Under the pieces are notes generated by a model, which did not search any database, had not been told where the DNA came from, and saw nothing but the letters and a program-made list of their open reading frames with translations. The translations under genes were made by a program, and so were the position numbers. From the NCBI GenBank assembly GCA_030549775.1, contig CM060176.1:101078303-101142302 (forward strand): 64,000 nt of DNA, read 5' to 3'. Within the stretch, counting starts at the first letter, position 1. Every line of letters starts with the position of its first letter. Source of the stretch: Tamarix chinensis. Lineage: Eukaryota > Streptophyta > Magnoliopsida > Caryophyllales > Tamaricaceae. Of this stretch, positions 24,519-36,337 are shown in pieces.

Positions 24519-25215
24519 TGAATTGATCTTGAGAGAGTGGCTAAATTTTAGTCTATTGCGTACTGCACCATTCCATACAAAACTCACAATGGTGTTAACT
24601 AAAAGATTGCAAGCATTCATTGCTTATATTATTGATCTTTCCTAGATAGTCGGCTTGCATCAAAGGCGAATCTATTGAGGAGAACATTCCACCGGCTCAA
24701 GACTTGCTTCATTTTTATAAGCACAAGCATATTTCCCCACACATTATGATGAAAATTGATCTAAAAAATGCATACAACTCACTTGGCTGAGACTTCTTAT
24801 AGCAAGTCCTCACCCACTATGTTAAACTTGTCATGGCTTCTATCTTAAGGGCCACATACTCTATCTCCTTGAATGGAGAAAACCTTCATACTTTTTGTGG
24901 TCGAAGAGGCCTTGGTCAAGGAGAACCTATATTGCTTTACTTGTTTGTGATTTCCAATGAATACTCTAGTAGGATGTGCAAAAAATTTATGATTCAATCG
25001 AAATTTTTAGAGGGCATCCCAATGTTAAAAAAAAAAATATCTAGCCATTGTAAACCTTTCTTTTATTGGGCTAACTAAATATCACCTAGATGCATCATGA
25101 ATACTCTATAGAGTTTTGGCCAAGATTTTGTCTTACAAGTTTTGGCCAACATTGCGGTAGTATGCAATCTCATTCAATAGAAACTTTTGCACAAGATCGA
25201 GATTTCTAGGTTGAC
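24519..25215 (+). mobile_element. LINE reverse-transcriptase fragment (second copy)
   Basis: Closely matches 8,408-9,046, with the same RT block (KIDLKNAYNSLG) and a better-preserved RGLGQGEPILLYLFVISNEY segment in an 81-codon frame (24,833-25,078). An extra stretch of about 90 bp near 25,130-25,215 is absent from the first copy. It begins exactly where homology between the two peptide-gene blocks stops. Confidence 0.7.
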
Positions 25216-26544
25216 GAGTTATGTATTAATCCAAATTTTATTTGATACTAATCCTAATTAATTAATATATTATCCAAATTATAATCTTAAAAAATTAATA
25301 TTTTTACCTTAGCCTAATTCCTTAATCCTAAATCTTAATCTAATCAAAATCTTTATTCTACGTTATTAATATATTTTGTAATCTAAATCTAACAAAGGTT
25401 GGTTGATAATTAATTTGTAATAATATCTTAACCTAATATATTTATCCTTAATCCTAATTCTAAATCGAAACTCAATTTGTTTTTCCTTCTTCCATTTTTC
25501 CTCTTTCTTCTTCTCATTCTCCTTTTCTTTTCAATTTTATTTCCCTCCTCCCCAAATTCTTTTTCCCTTCTTCTCTTTTGGCTTATGTGAGTCACTTGTT
25601 TCTCCCAACTATATCTCATTTGCCATGGTTCGTTGACTTAGACCATACCCTCATCATCACCCATCAACTCCCATGTCTTTCAGTCATAGGTTGGTTATAA
25701 ATCTTACACAATCTCCAAACTTCCCTTCTCCCTCTATGTGTGTTCATATATGTGGATGTGTGTGTGTACCTCTAGAATTATCTCATTTACTACCCCAATC
25801 ACTTCTTTCCATGTCCATTTCTATAGTTGAATAGTAGCCATCGAGAATTCCTCTTATTTCTTTCCTTTCCTTGTTGTCACCAAAAATGCCACAACAAACT
25901 GACAACGACACTCTCCACCGCTCCTTCCTCCCTAGCATCGACCCTTTGCACCATTCCACACCAAATAGCACTAGCCATCATCACCAAACCACCCTCCCTA
26001 GCATCGTCATCCAACACTAAAGCCTCCCCATTTTCTTCACGACCCACCACATTTCACCCCTTCTTCCATTCCATCCTCTTATGCACTAGTGGTTATTTCC
26101 TTTCCATTCACCCAACCAACGTCCAAAGGCACCGAATACACCCCTAGCACAAGCCAAAACCACCAGTCATCCCCAACCCCTTAGGCCATTACCACCATAG
26201 TCACCCCAACCCTTTAGCATCACCCACCGAAACAACTGTCATACCAATGGCCACTTTCACCATCCCTCACCCACACATTTGGAACTTTTCACCATTCCAT
26301 ACCCACTAGAAATGGTAGCTAGTGACGTTGCCACCTCTTGTCTTCAACACTTGTTGAATTTCCCCCTCCATTTTGGTGCAAGTGTTCACTAAAGCTTACC
26401 CTGTTTATTTCTGTCCTTTATACACCTTCCACACTCCTTTTCCTTATTTTTTACTTTATTTATTCCATGATATCTAATTATGTTTTAAATATGTTCCTTC
26501 GGTGATTTTACAAAGGTTCATGAGGAGGAAGAATAGGATACGTG
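25216..26544 (-). repeat. Family L fragment matching 9,047-10,330
   Basis: Starts TGTATTAATCCAAATTTTAT, the diverged family terminus, and follows the first copy through the CTTCTTCC-rich part, the CACCCATCAACTCCCATGTC motif and the CACCCACCGAAACAACT motif. It is cut at about 26,544 by the start of another family-L copy. Confidence 0.75.
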
Positions 26545-27124
26545 TGTAAGACCCCTAAAAATCATAGTTAAAAATTTTCATTTAACAAACAAATACAAGT
26601 ACGGGGGTGTTACTGCTGTGATCAGTACAAGCTCAGCCCCCGGCCAGTCTCGTACTAACCACAAGGCTAAGAAAAGTTTTGCAAAGCATTATGAAAACTT
26701 AAACACAAATTTATAGAAATCAAGTGTTAATAACACTAAAAATCAGAGTGCGCGATAAAAGTTGTTACAACAAAAAATGAGTTACATAGTCAAGTTCTCG
26801 AGAGGGATATGAGGTACAATGCTATAAAACAATGTTGAAATAAAATGAGAACCATTAGTAAACAAGAATAAGAGAGTCCGGCTAACATCCACTTTTGGCC
26901 CCAGGCAGACCATACTCATAGGCATCAAACACGGTCCCTCCTACCTGCACCCATTCAAAAGGGTCCTCTGCTCGTGGGAATGATAAACACCCATGAAACG
27001 GGTGGTCAATACGCTACGTACTGAGTAAGGTAACTATATGGGTAAGGCCAACAAGTAACAAACAAGTAAGGCCATGCAAGAAATTAGCTTGTATGACATA
27101 CCAAGAATGATTCGGGTTTATAAT

Positions 27125-27720
27125 ATTAGGCCAGACTTATAGCCGGTGGACCAAAAGCACTCCACAGGATAGAACATACCTGACCACTATTATAATCGGT
27201 GGACTAGAATCACTCAGTAGGGTAAAATGTACCTGACCACTATTATAGTCAGCGGACTAAAAAATCAACCTCATTGGCTACGACTCACATGGTGTTCCAC
27301 TATAATAATTATTATCTTTTCATGCCTTATATTTCTGGTTCACACATTTTTCATATTAATTCCGCGTGAGTATGGAAACCCCAATATTATAGCTAATGGA
27401 TTGGAAACACTCCACATGAAAAAATACACCTAAGCACTATTATATTTGGTGGACCGAAAAAATATATCCTCACTAGCCCCGACTCATAGGATGTTCCACT
27501 ATAAGTAATTAGTATCTTCCATGACTTATTACCATGCAAATTTCAGGTTTATCGAGCTCGGAATCCCCCACTATTATAGGTGGTGGATCGAAAAATACTC
27601 AACAGGGCAGTACGCTCCTAGCCACTATTATAGCTGGTGGACTGAAATCACTCACTAGGATAAAACACACCTTACTACTATTATAGCCATGGACTAGTAA
27701 ATATATAACCTCACTAGGCC
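27125..27720 (+). repeat. Family L minisatellite, copy C
   Basis: Around ten diverged units with CACTATTATAGCYGGTGGAC followed by blocks like AATCACTCA and AGGGTAAAA. Longer and more diverged than the arrays in copies A and B. Confidence 0.8.
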
Positions 27721-29279
27721 TTGGCTCCATAATCTTTTACTTTAAGTATTTAGTGTTTTATTATATCTTATTCCACACACAACCCCGACTAGACATACAC
27801 GATCCATTCGACTTCCCAAAAATCCTATCCCATAATTTGGGACTTCTACTTCCTCTAGTACATCCAGATATTATTTCCTACTCTTTCCTCATTACCATGA
27901 ATGCTCAACTCCAAGGCCCACTTTCCATATTTCTGAGTCAGCTTAATATCACTCACTAAGGTTTTCCTCTAAGAAACCTTAATTTAGCCTATTTGGCCCA
28001 ACCTTCCTCTATCCTATACAACTCATGCTCTTCCACTTTATCACCTTATTCGATTCATTCCCAAGCACCCATTTTTACTTTTCATATAACATATATGGCC
28101 ACAAAACCCTAGTTGGCCATCTCACAACCCTAGCACCTCTCTTTCCTCAAACGATATTATCTTTTCATATCTCTTACTTACCATAACCTCTTGCACATGA
28201 CACATGTCCAACACCACCTAGGATCCTGAGAGTTCCTTCCCATCTTTTTCCACTCACCAAGAGAACAAAAAACTCTTCTTTGTTACCAAAACTATCACTT
28301 CCCTCAATCCACACTTGACATTACAACCTCCCTATCCAACTCCCCCACATGATCATAAAAACCTTAGTTAGCTCCCTAAAAACCCTAGTACTTCTCCTTT
28401 CTTTTATGTCAGTCACTCAATATTCAAATACATTTTTCTCACTTGACTCACTTTTCCTTCATGTGACACCCCTTCCATCTTTTATTCCTTATTCTAACCA
28501 TTTCCATTAGTTTTTCCTTCCTTACACATATCTCTCACTTAGGGTTTTCTCCCAAAACCCTAGTCAAGTCTCCCATGCATTCTTACATCAATTCACGTAC
28601 TATTTTTCACATATAATCTCGAATCACCCTAATAATTCTTCCTTTACCTTACCTAACCCTCAAGTCAACTTTTCCCATGTAAAATTCATCCCCATGAAAA
28701 GGTTAACCATCTCATGCAAGCCCTAGAATCTCCATACATGTTTTGATCCATTCCCTTAATTCATTCCCATTATTCCTCCTTTTGTCTACCCATAGGTCAT
28801 AAGATAATTATGCCATTATTACCATTCTCTAGTCAACTCACTTTCCTCATTATTTTCCATTTTCTCACAACCACATCATACTACTTAAAATCTCCTATCA
28901 TAAATGTCATAAGGGGCAATATTGCACAAGCACAATTCAAGTACAAGTAATAATATCACATTACACATATCATAAACACATGCAGCTTACCTGAGCTCCA
29001 TGCTTAGAAAGTTGTGCTACAAGATCAAGATACATAACACAAATAAATCACACACATCAAATCACACACATCAAATCAACACACATAGCACATTCTCACA
29101 CACAAAAGGCATTAATTATATCCTTACCTAATACGACATCGGACTTGGAGCACGCTCCTATGCCTCTTTAGGATTTTGATTTGGTTCACCTTTAAGAGGA
29201 AAACACTAGGGGTTAACTTTCCTCTTATCAAAATTACCCTTATTTCCTACCTTAACCTTATCATAGCCTAATATTAGGG

Positions 29280-29436
29280 TTATTAATAATAGTAGTAGTT
29301 TTATAAATAAAAGTAGTGTTATTATTCTTAAAGTAGATAATTTTGTACTACTAGTCAAAATAGGTATTAGTAGTTATATTGGTTCATGTTAAAGTATTTA
29401 TACCAATATCTATATTACTGAAGATAATAGCTTTAA

Positions 29437-29477
<41 letters not shown>

Positions 29478-29803
29478 ATAATGATAATAACAACCCAAAT
29501 GATAGTAATAATAATAGTGATATTAGTAATACTAAAGTAGTGATAATAATGATACTACTACTACTACTACTACTAATAATAATAATAATAATAATACTGC
29601 TAGTAGTGATAGTAATATTAGTGATATAGGTAATATTAATGATAATGATAAAGTAATAATAATAATATTAATAGTAGCAGTAGTAGTAGTATTAATAATA
29701 GTTTAAATCTTAAGAATGATAATAATAAGGGTCCTAATAATCATGATAATAGTAACTTTAGTAAAATTAGGGTCAAGGTTAATAATAATGATAAGTGCGA
29801 AGG
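29280..29803. repeat. Trinucleotide tract of copy C, with a pure (TAG)n run
   Basis: Degenerate AAT/AGT/GAT triplets with a nearly pure (TAG)n stretch at about 29,438-29,476. It ends the surviving part of copy C. Confidence 0.85.
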
Positions 29804-30406
29804 TATGTTTGCAAGCATTGATTTATGACCTCCATTTGTCCATCAGTTTGTGGGTGATATACACTAATAAACTTTAGTTCAATGCCCTGTACTTGACACA
29901 TTTCTTGCTATTAATGACTAATGAAAAGGGGCGCGTAGTATAAAACAATGGATAGTGGGTAGCCATGCAATCGAACTACCTTTTGCACAAAGTGGTGGAC
30001 TAGCTTGACAGCAGTGATCTTGGCAGACAAGGCACAGAAATGTGTATACTTGGATAACCTATCAACGATCACCCAAATTGTTTCCCTGCCATTGGAATGT
30101 GGAATACAAGTAATGAAATCGGTAGCAATATCCTCCCAAATGCGAGTAGGAATTAGTAAGGGCTAGAGTAGTCCTTTTGCACATCCTACCTCTGGTTTGG
30201 TTGTCTGGCAAATTGCTCATTGAGCAATAAAGCGTTTGACATCTTGCAACATTTGTGGCTAATTAAATTTTTCCGAGAGTCAAAAGAGTGTCTTGGCTAC
30301 ACTTGAATGGCCACCTATGACAGAATCATGGAAATATTGGAGAAGATCGTAGCGTCGGGAGGGTGTAGATGGTACCGTAATCATGACATGAAATAAAAGT
30401 AGTCCA
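29804..30406 (-). pseudogene. Gypsy integrase fragment
   Basis: Minus-strand translation shows the integrase core motif YHPQTDGQMEVIN near 29,860-29,820 and upstream zinc-finger/core remnants. Stops interrupt it. The catalytic-core C-terminal end and any chromodomain are missing because the element breaks off at about 29,804 against the trinucleotide tract of family-L copy C. Confidence 0.75.
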
Positions 30407-31111
30407 TTACCAATTGAATAGTGTGGTGGAGGGGCTGCTTGTGTATACAATTGCTACATAATGTTCATGAGCCATGTATCTTCTAAAAGAGCTTGACAAA
30501 GCTTCAATAAGAGCCCTAGGTTCATAGAGTATGTGCAAGGAGCTTGTGGCTTCAACTGCGTAGCAAGACAAGGCATCAATAGCCTTATTTGCGTGTCTAG
30601 CCTTGTAGACTATGTGGAAGTCATAGCCCAATAATTTGTTCAACCATTGTTGCTATTTTGGTATCTGGATGGTTTGGCTAATGAGTTGTTTGAGACTTTG
30701 GTGATCTATGACAATGGTGAAAGGGGGGCCAAAGAGATACTGTCTCCACTTTTAGATTGTGAATGTGATGGCATACATCTCTCTGTTGTACGTTAAGGTA
30801 GCCCGTAACTAGGATGGTAAGAATTTGCTGTGAAAAGCAATTGGATGATTTTGTTACGATAAAACAACACCAACAGCTATGCCTGATGCATTTGTCTCCA
30901 CCACAAAAGGCAGAGAAAATTTTGGTAAGACAAGGACTGGGGCATTGGTGAGGGTTGTTTCGAGATGGTCGAATGCATGTTGGGTGGCTTCGGTCCATCG
31001 AAATGAGTTATGTTTCAGGAGATCAGTGATTTCACTGGCAATGGAAGCATAGTCTTTGATAAATCGTCTATAATACCTTGTTAACCTAAGGAAGCCCCTT
31101 ACTGCTGTCAC
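30407..31111 (-). pseudogene. Gypsy RNase H region and RT connection fragment
   Basis: The 85-codon frame 31,111-30,854 contains RGFLRLTRYYRRFIKDYASI and a FVVETNASGIAVGVVLS segment, where the usual Asp of the RNase H start (ETDAS) is Asn. The frame 30,643-30,407 contains LLGYDFHIVYKARHANKAID, the typical end of gypsy RNase H (YKpGkeNxvADALS). A frameshift separates the two. Confidence 0.75.
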
Positions 31112-31126
31112 AGAATTAGGCTGAGG

Positions 31127-31557
31127 CTAGTGAATAATGCTCTCCACCTTTTGGGGATCGACAAATAGGCCAAGGGTAGAAATTGTATGGCCTAAGTAAT
31201 TAATCGGTGGTTGGCCAAAGGCACATTTGCTGAATTTGGCATACAGGTGGTGATGTTGCAGCAGTTGGAGAACAATTTTGAGGTGGGATATGTGGTTTTC
31301 TAAACTTGAACAATAAACTAAGATGTCATCAAAGAAAAAAAGGACAAGTTTACAAAGATGTGGTCTGAAGATAGCATTTATGGTGGATTGAAAGGTGGAT
31401 GGTGTGTTAGAAAGGCTAAAGGCCATGATGAGGAATTCATAATGTCCATCATGGGTTCAGAAAGCTGTTTTGGAATGTTAGTTTCATGGATACGGATTTG
31501 GAAGTATCCAATATAGAGGTCCAGTTTAGAGAAGATACTTGCCCCATGAAATTCATG
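31127..31557 (-). pseudogene. Gypsy reverse transcriptase, C-terminal half
   Basis: Contains the FxKLDLxxGYxQIRI-like block (31,540-31,490) and the catalytic block with FFDDILVYCSS (about 31,340-31,310; the canonical Y/F-x-D-D pair is kept), then a thumb-like segment ending LGLFVDPQKVESI. A frameshift lies near 31,430. Its upstream half lies beyond the CACTA insertion at 38,130. Confidence 0.8.
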
Positions 31558-31560
31558 TAA
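31558..31560. repeat. CACTA target-site duplication TAA, left
   Basis: TAA precedes the CACTA terminus. The same TAA follows at 38,130-38,132. Confidence 0.8.
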
Positions 31561-31579
31561 CACTACTACGGAAACAGGA

Positions 31580-31915
31580 AATAATAACGGGACATTAATA
31601 ACGGTGGTTCGAAAACCGTCGTCAAATCCGTGAAAATTAATGCGCGGGAAGTTTTAATAACGGTTTTACGTAATAACCGTTATTACAAGTGCAAGGTAAA
31701 ATTTTGCACGGGAATTTTAATAACGGTTGACGTAAAACCGTTATTAAAAAATGATTTAATAACGGTTCAAACAAGAACCGTTGTCAAAATTGCCAAGGTT
31801 TTAATAACGGTTCCTCTAAAAACCGTTATTAAATCATGTTTTGATAACGGTTCTTGAAGGAACCGTTATTAAAACATGATTTAATAACGGTTCTTACAGG
31901 AACCGTTATTAAAAT
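31580..31915. repeat. CACTA 5' subterminal repeat array
   Basis: About a dozen copies of TTTAATAACGGTT or AACCGTTATTAA, mostly as back-to-back inverted pairs spaced by 5-12 bp. In En/Spm-type elements such motifs are binding sites for the element's own DNA-binding protein and are needed for excision. That role is assumed here by analogy. Confidence 0.9.
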
Positions 31916-32190
31916 CTCCTTTTATTTCGTTCTCTTCTGTTTCGTGCCAAAAATTTCAGACTCTGCCGCTTCCCTCTCGTACTCTCTTTCTCTTGCGAAC
32001 CCTTGCACCACCGCTCCGGCTCCTCTGAATTAAGGGAAACCGTCGCACCGCCATCTCTCCACCACCCCTCTGCCATTCTTGCGAACGTAGCCAGCATTTG
32101 TACCTTCGTCGTTGCCGTTCTCAACTTGTTCTCCGTCGCTCCCTTTACGTATGTGTTGTTCTTCCTTCATTACTTAATTTGTCTCTACTG

Positions 32191-32193
<3 letters not shown>

Positions 32194-32225
<32 letters not shown>
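32194..32225. repeat. (TA)n microsatellite inside the CACTA element
   Basis: A TA run of about 32 bp. Longer (TA)n runs at 33,044-33,106 and 34,019-34,071 also lie inside the element. Confidence 0.9.
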
Positions 32226-32230
<5 letters not shown>

Positions 32231-32667
32231 GCATGCATGTTGCACCGAAGAGGTTGTGTTTGATGTGTTGTTCGAAAATCTGTTGTTTGATGTGTTGGTG
32301 AAAAATTTTGCTGTGGCCTTTTTTGATTGTGGCCGGCCGAGACCTTAATATATATATATATATGTGTGTTTATAATTTATTTTATAAAAATATGTATTAT
32401 TATTTTAAGAGAATCCACAAGCCTAAAATATATATTAGTATCATAAGATATGTACGTTCTAAGTATAAAATTAAGGTGTATATATCTTTTTAGCACTCAC
32501 ATTATTATGCAGATGATCATGTGTATTTATATGCTTTTTTTAATATATATTTTGTAAGACGTGAATCTATTTAAGTAAAATGTGTGTTTATATGTGTTCT
32601 ATTATATGTATATATATATTTATAATATATTTATATATAAGATGTGTATATATAATCTTAAATAATT

Positions 32668-32866
32668 GTGGTTAGGGTTAGGGTTGGGGTTAGGGGGAGG
32701 GTTAGTGTTAGGGTTAGGGTTAGCTATAGGTTTAGGATCATTATCTTATGAGGTTTAGTGTTATTTTTTATTATAATTTATTAGGGTTAATTATTGTTAG
32801 GGTTAGGGGGAGGGTTAGGGTTAGGGGGAGGGGGAGGGGGAGGGTTAGGGTTAGGGTTTATCGTTT
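32668..32866 (+). repeat. TTAGGG-type telomere-like repeat blocks inside CACTA
   Basis: Two G-rich blocks (32,671-32,735 and 32,792-32,865) are built from GGTTAGGGTTAGGG and variants such as TTAGGGGGAGGG. The unit is mostly TTAGGG rather than the TTTAGGG usual in plants. It lies in a non-coding part of the element, 1.4 kb upstream of the transposase. Repeated GGG runs could form G-quadruplexes. Confidence 0.85.
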
Positions 32867-33039
32867 ATTATACTAAATATAAACTAGGGCTATAAGGAAA
32901 AATCCTAAGGATAAGGGTATTGTGCATGGGGAAAAGTTGAGGAGGTTGGTTGGGCATCGGTGTTGTGATCGATAAAAATTAAATAGAGATGAATAATTTT
33001 GTATAATAATAATAATAATCATATAGGATTTATTAGGTT

Positions 33040-33043
<4 letters not shown>

Positions 33044-33106
<63 letters not shown>
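33044..33106. repeat. (TA)n microsatellite
   Basis: A pure TA run of about 60 bp in the non-coding 5' half of the CACTA element. Confidence 0.95.
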
Positions 33107-33109
<3 letters not shown>

Positions 33110-33388
33110 CTTATTAATATCTACTTGATTTTACTATGCGTAGCTTGAATGATTTGATGATAGTTTGATGTTCAGCCAGTTTGTTAAATATATAACTAAA
33201 GATTATGTCCTTATTTTAAATAGTTTGATGTTGTTAGGTTTACATAGTTGGTTATGATCTGGTAGAATATATTTATGATTTGTCTAGTTAGTTGAAGATC
33301 AGTTTACATATTCTGTAATTTAGATCCTTTTAATTTCGAGAACAACCTTGATGATAAGATTTAGTGGTTCTCATTTGTAGGTAGTGAG

Positions 33389-33861
33389 ATGACATACCCT
33401 CCACTGTATTTTCATATGGCGCCACATAGAGATGTACGGACTCATGTGATATGGTTATATGACGAGCTATGTCATTTGTACGCGAGTGGCTCATCCTATC
33501 ACCCCTTCCATTTTAGATCTCATCACCTTCTGTTGACCCTGCCTCAGATAGAGCCATGGGCATCGGCTACGTCTACTTTTTTTGTAGTGGTTTGTCTACC
33601 ACACTGATGCACCACACCCGAGATTTATTGAGGGTGAGCTGTTTGCTAGAGAGTATGATAGGATATCGAGAGAACTGATGGTCATCGATGATGAGTGGAG
33701 GTATCGTCATAGCTTGCCTCGGAGTATCCTCCTCGGTTACCCTAGAGTATCCGTGAGTAGACTCTCTTGCGATGATGTCAGGGATCAAATGATATATCGT
33801 GATGAGTGGACTTTTAGAGTTATAGTTTTTAGTCGGGCTCGACGAGGCTATCGGGGGATTT
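33389..33861 (+). CDS. Unidentified exon-like reading frames in CACTA
   Basis: An open frame from 33,389 (MTYPPLYFHMAPHRDVRTHV..) follows a plausible splice acceptor (TTTGTAG near 33,380). A second frame at about 33,594-33,861 contains HPRFIEGELFAREYDRISRE and ends with a stop after RRGYRGI. Together they look like one coding region with a frameshift or an intron near 33,580-33,600. I recognise no family. Possible explanations are a second CACTA gene (a TNPA-like position is usual elsewhere in these elements) or a captured host fragment. The composition is less AT-biased than the DNA on either side. Confidence 0.35.
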
Positions 33862-34015
33862 AGTTTTAGATATGAGTTTTCGTTTTTTAGGTATTTGAGT
33901 TGTAGCAACATTTTGATGTATATAGTGCTGCTATTGCTTAAATCTTGTAGTATGCATATATATCTTTTGTAATTTTAACTATTAATTGTATAATATTTTG
34001 CTACGTATGTATGTA

Positions 34016-34018
<3 letters not shown>

Positions 34019-34071
<53 letters not shown>
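34019..34071. repeat. (TA)n microsatellite
   Basis: A pure TA run of about 50 bp directly upstream of the transposase region. Confidence 0.95.
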
Positions 34072-34073
<2 letters not shown>

Positions 34074-34298
34074 GAACTCTTTGTAAGTATGAGGAGTTTC
34101 ATTGATCAGCATTAATATAATTTTGGAAACTTGTTAGCATGATTCGTGTATATATATATATAGAGAGAGAGAGAGAATAGCATGATACATTTGAGATTAA
34201 TTCTTTCTAAGCAAGAGTGATTTGAAAATTATTATACTTATAATTCAATTGATTTTTAATAATTACTTTCATGTGGGATATATCTAGATTCAAATAAT

Positions 34299-36290
34299 AT
34301 GGATCGGAAATGGTTGTTTGCAAATCGTCTGTCTAGAGAATATAATGAAGGAGTGGAGTTTTTCATCAAGTTTGCAGTTGAACATGCTCGGGACTCTAGT
34401 AGAATAGTCTGTCCTTGTTTGAAGTGTGCTTATATTTAGCGTGTCAATGCTAATGATTTGAGAGATCATTTATTTGTGTATGGAATTGATACAAGTTACA
34501 CTTGTTGGATATGGCATGGGGAAACAGAGTCTAAATATGAAAATGACGATGTTGGGAGTGATAGTAGTGGATCATCATTTGATAACTATGAGGGACATTC
34601 GTTAGAGGAGATGACTCAAAAGGTTGAGGAAAGTGTTCGGGATTGTCCAAAAATGTTTGAGAAGTTATTGAATGACTCGGAGAAACCTTTGTACGGTAAT
34701 TGTAAGATGTTTACGAGATTATCCGCTACTTTAAGGTTGTACAACTTAAAGGCATGTAACAGATGGAGTGATAAGAGTTTCACAGAATTATTGTCACTTG
34801 TGAAGGATATGCTTCCTAATGATAACGTTCTACCTGATCGTACGTATGAAGCAAAGAAGATTCTATCCTCTATGGGCATGAGTTATGAGAAGATACATGC
34901 ATGCCCTAATGATTGTATTTTATATCGCAATGACAATGCATCTTTGGATAGTTGTCCTAATCCTGAATGCAAAGCACCACGATATAAGAAGAACAAGGTG
35001 CCCGCTAAGGTGTTATGGTATTTTCCTATAATACCAAGATTAAGGCGGATGTTTAATGATATTGAAGATGACAAGAACCTAAGATGGCATGCTGATGACA
35101 AGATAGATGACGGGCTTCTTAGACATCCATCTGACTCTCCACAATGGATGACGATTGATGGGTTGTTTCCTGAATTTGGTAAAGAAGCAAGAAATGTGCT
35201 CCTTGCGCTTTCTGCAGATGGAATGAATCCGCACAATCAAGGCAGCTACAGTTTATGGCCAGTGATTTTGGTTATATACAATTTACCTCCGTGGCTCTAT
35301 ATGAAATGCAATTATATGATGTTGTCTTTACTCATTTTCGGGCCAAACCAACCTGGGAATGATATTGATGTTTATTTGGCACCTTTGATTGATGATTTGA
35401 AGTTCTTATGGGACATGGGCGTTGAAGTATTTGATGCATATGGTCAAGAAAATTTCACTTTGAGAGCATTGTTATTCTGTACTATAAATGATTTTCCGGC
35501 GTATGGCAACTTGTCAGGTTATAGTGTGAAAGGCCATTATGCATGTCCGATATGTGAGGAGAATACTTCATTTGTTCAGCTAACACATGGCCGAAATACT
35601 GTGTTCCTTGGGCATCGTAGGTTTTTACCGAAGAATCATCATTATCGTAGGCAAAGAAAAGCGTTCAATGGATTCCGAGAAGAAGGGCAGGCACCAATCC
35701 GGTTGACGGGTCGACAAGTGTGGCTGAAGATGAAACATTTGAGTGTCAAGTTTGGGAAGAAGAATAAAGATAAGCCTCCATCAGTTGGGTGGAAGAAGAT
35801 GTCAATATTCTTCAACCTTCCTTATTGGGAATCTTTCTACGTGAGACATGCCCTTGATGTGATGCATATTGAGAAAAATATATGTGACAGTCTTGTTGGC
35901 ACATTACTTAATGTTCCACGCAAGACTAAAGATGGGATAAATGCTCGAATGGATATGAAAGAAATGGGTATTAGACGGGAACTGACACTGTGAGACAACG
36001 GAAGAAGAACATATTTACTGCCGGCGTGTCATACTCTTTCCAGAAAAGAGAAAATTTCATTTTGTGAATTCTTGCACAGTGTCAAGGTTCCGGAAGGGTA
36101 TTCTTCAAATGTCAGAAGGCTCGTGTCGATGAAAGAGTTGAAATTAATTAACATGAAGTCTCATGATTGTCATATCTTGATGCAGCACTTGTTGTCGATA
36201 GCTATACGTGGAATTTTGCCAAAACGTGTTCGAATTACTATCACGAGGCTTTGTTGGTTCGAATTTTTACGACCTCTTAAGCTTATATGA
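34299..36290 (+). pseudogene. CACTA transposase, TNPD type, interrupted and truncated
   Basis: The ATG at 34,299 opens a transposase-associated N-terminal domain (MDRKWLFANRLS.., then the metal-binding-like CPCLKC). The frame meets one in-frame TAG at 34,437-34,439, then stays open to 35,993 (511 codons). This part includes the transposase core with CPNDCILYRNDN, NPHNQGSYSLWPVILVIYNL and the DVMHIEKNICDSLVGTLLN region. The frame breaks at 35,991. A DUF4218-like segment continues in another frame at about 36,020-36,245 (FLHSVKVPEGYSSN, SHDCHILMQHLL, then AIRGILPK) and then stops far short of the usual domain length. The protein normally cuts and inserts the element by recognising its CACTA ends. 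This copy is unlikely to make an active enzyme. Confidence 0.85.
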
Positions 36291-36337
36291 GTTATTAGTT
36301 ATTAACAAATATCCATTATTTTTTTGTCCATATATAG

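Larger units (their letters stand above)
26545..29803 (+). mobile_element. Family L copy C, 3'-truncated
   Basis: Starts TGTAAGACCCCTAAAAATCA and follows copies A and B through leader, minisatellite, CT-rich part and trinucleotide tract. It lacks the GC-rich island and the terminal roughly 1 kb. It ends against gypsy integrase sequence at about 29,804-29,808. It was inserted into the family-L fragment to its left, so it is younger than that fragment. Confidence 0.7.

Noticed and set aside
32668..32866. A true chromosome end or telomere
   Set aside because: The blocks are short, degenerate, and lie inside a CACTA element flanked by unique element sequence.
36072..36290. A separate 72-residue gene
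   Set aside because: It is the frameshifted, truncated DUF4218-like continuation of the CACTA transposase and has been merged into that entry.
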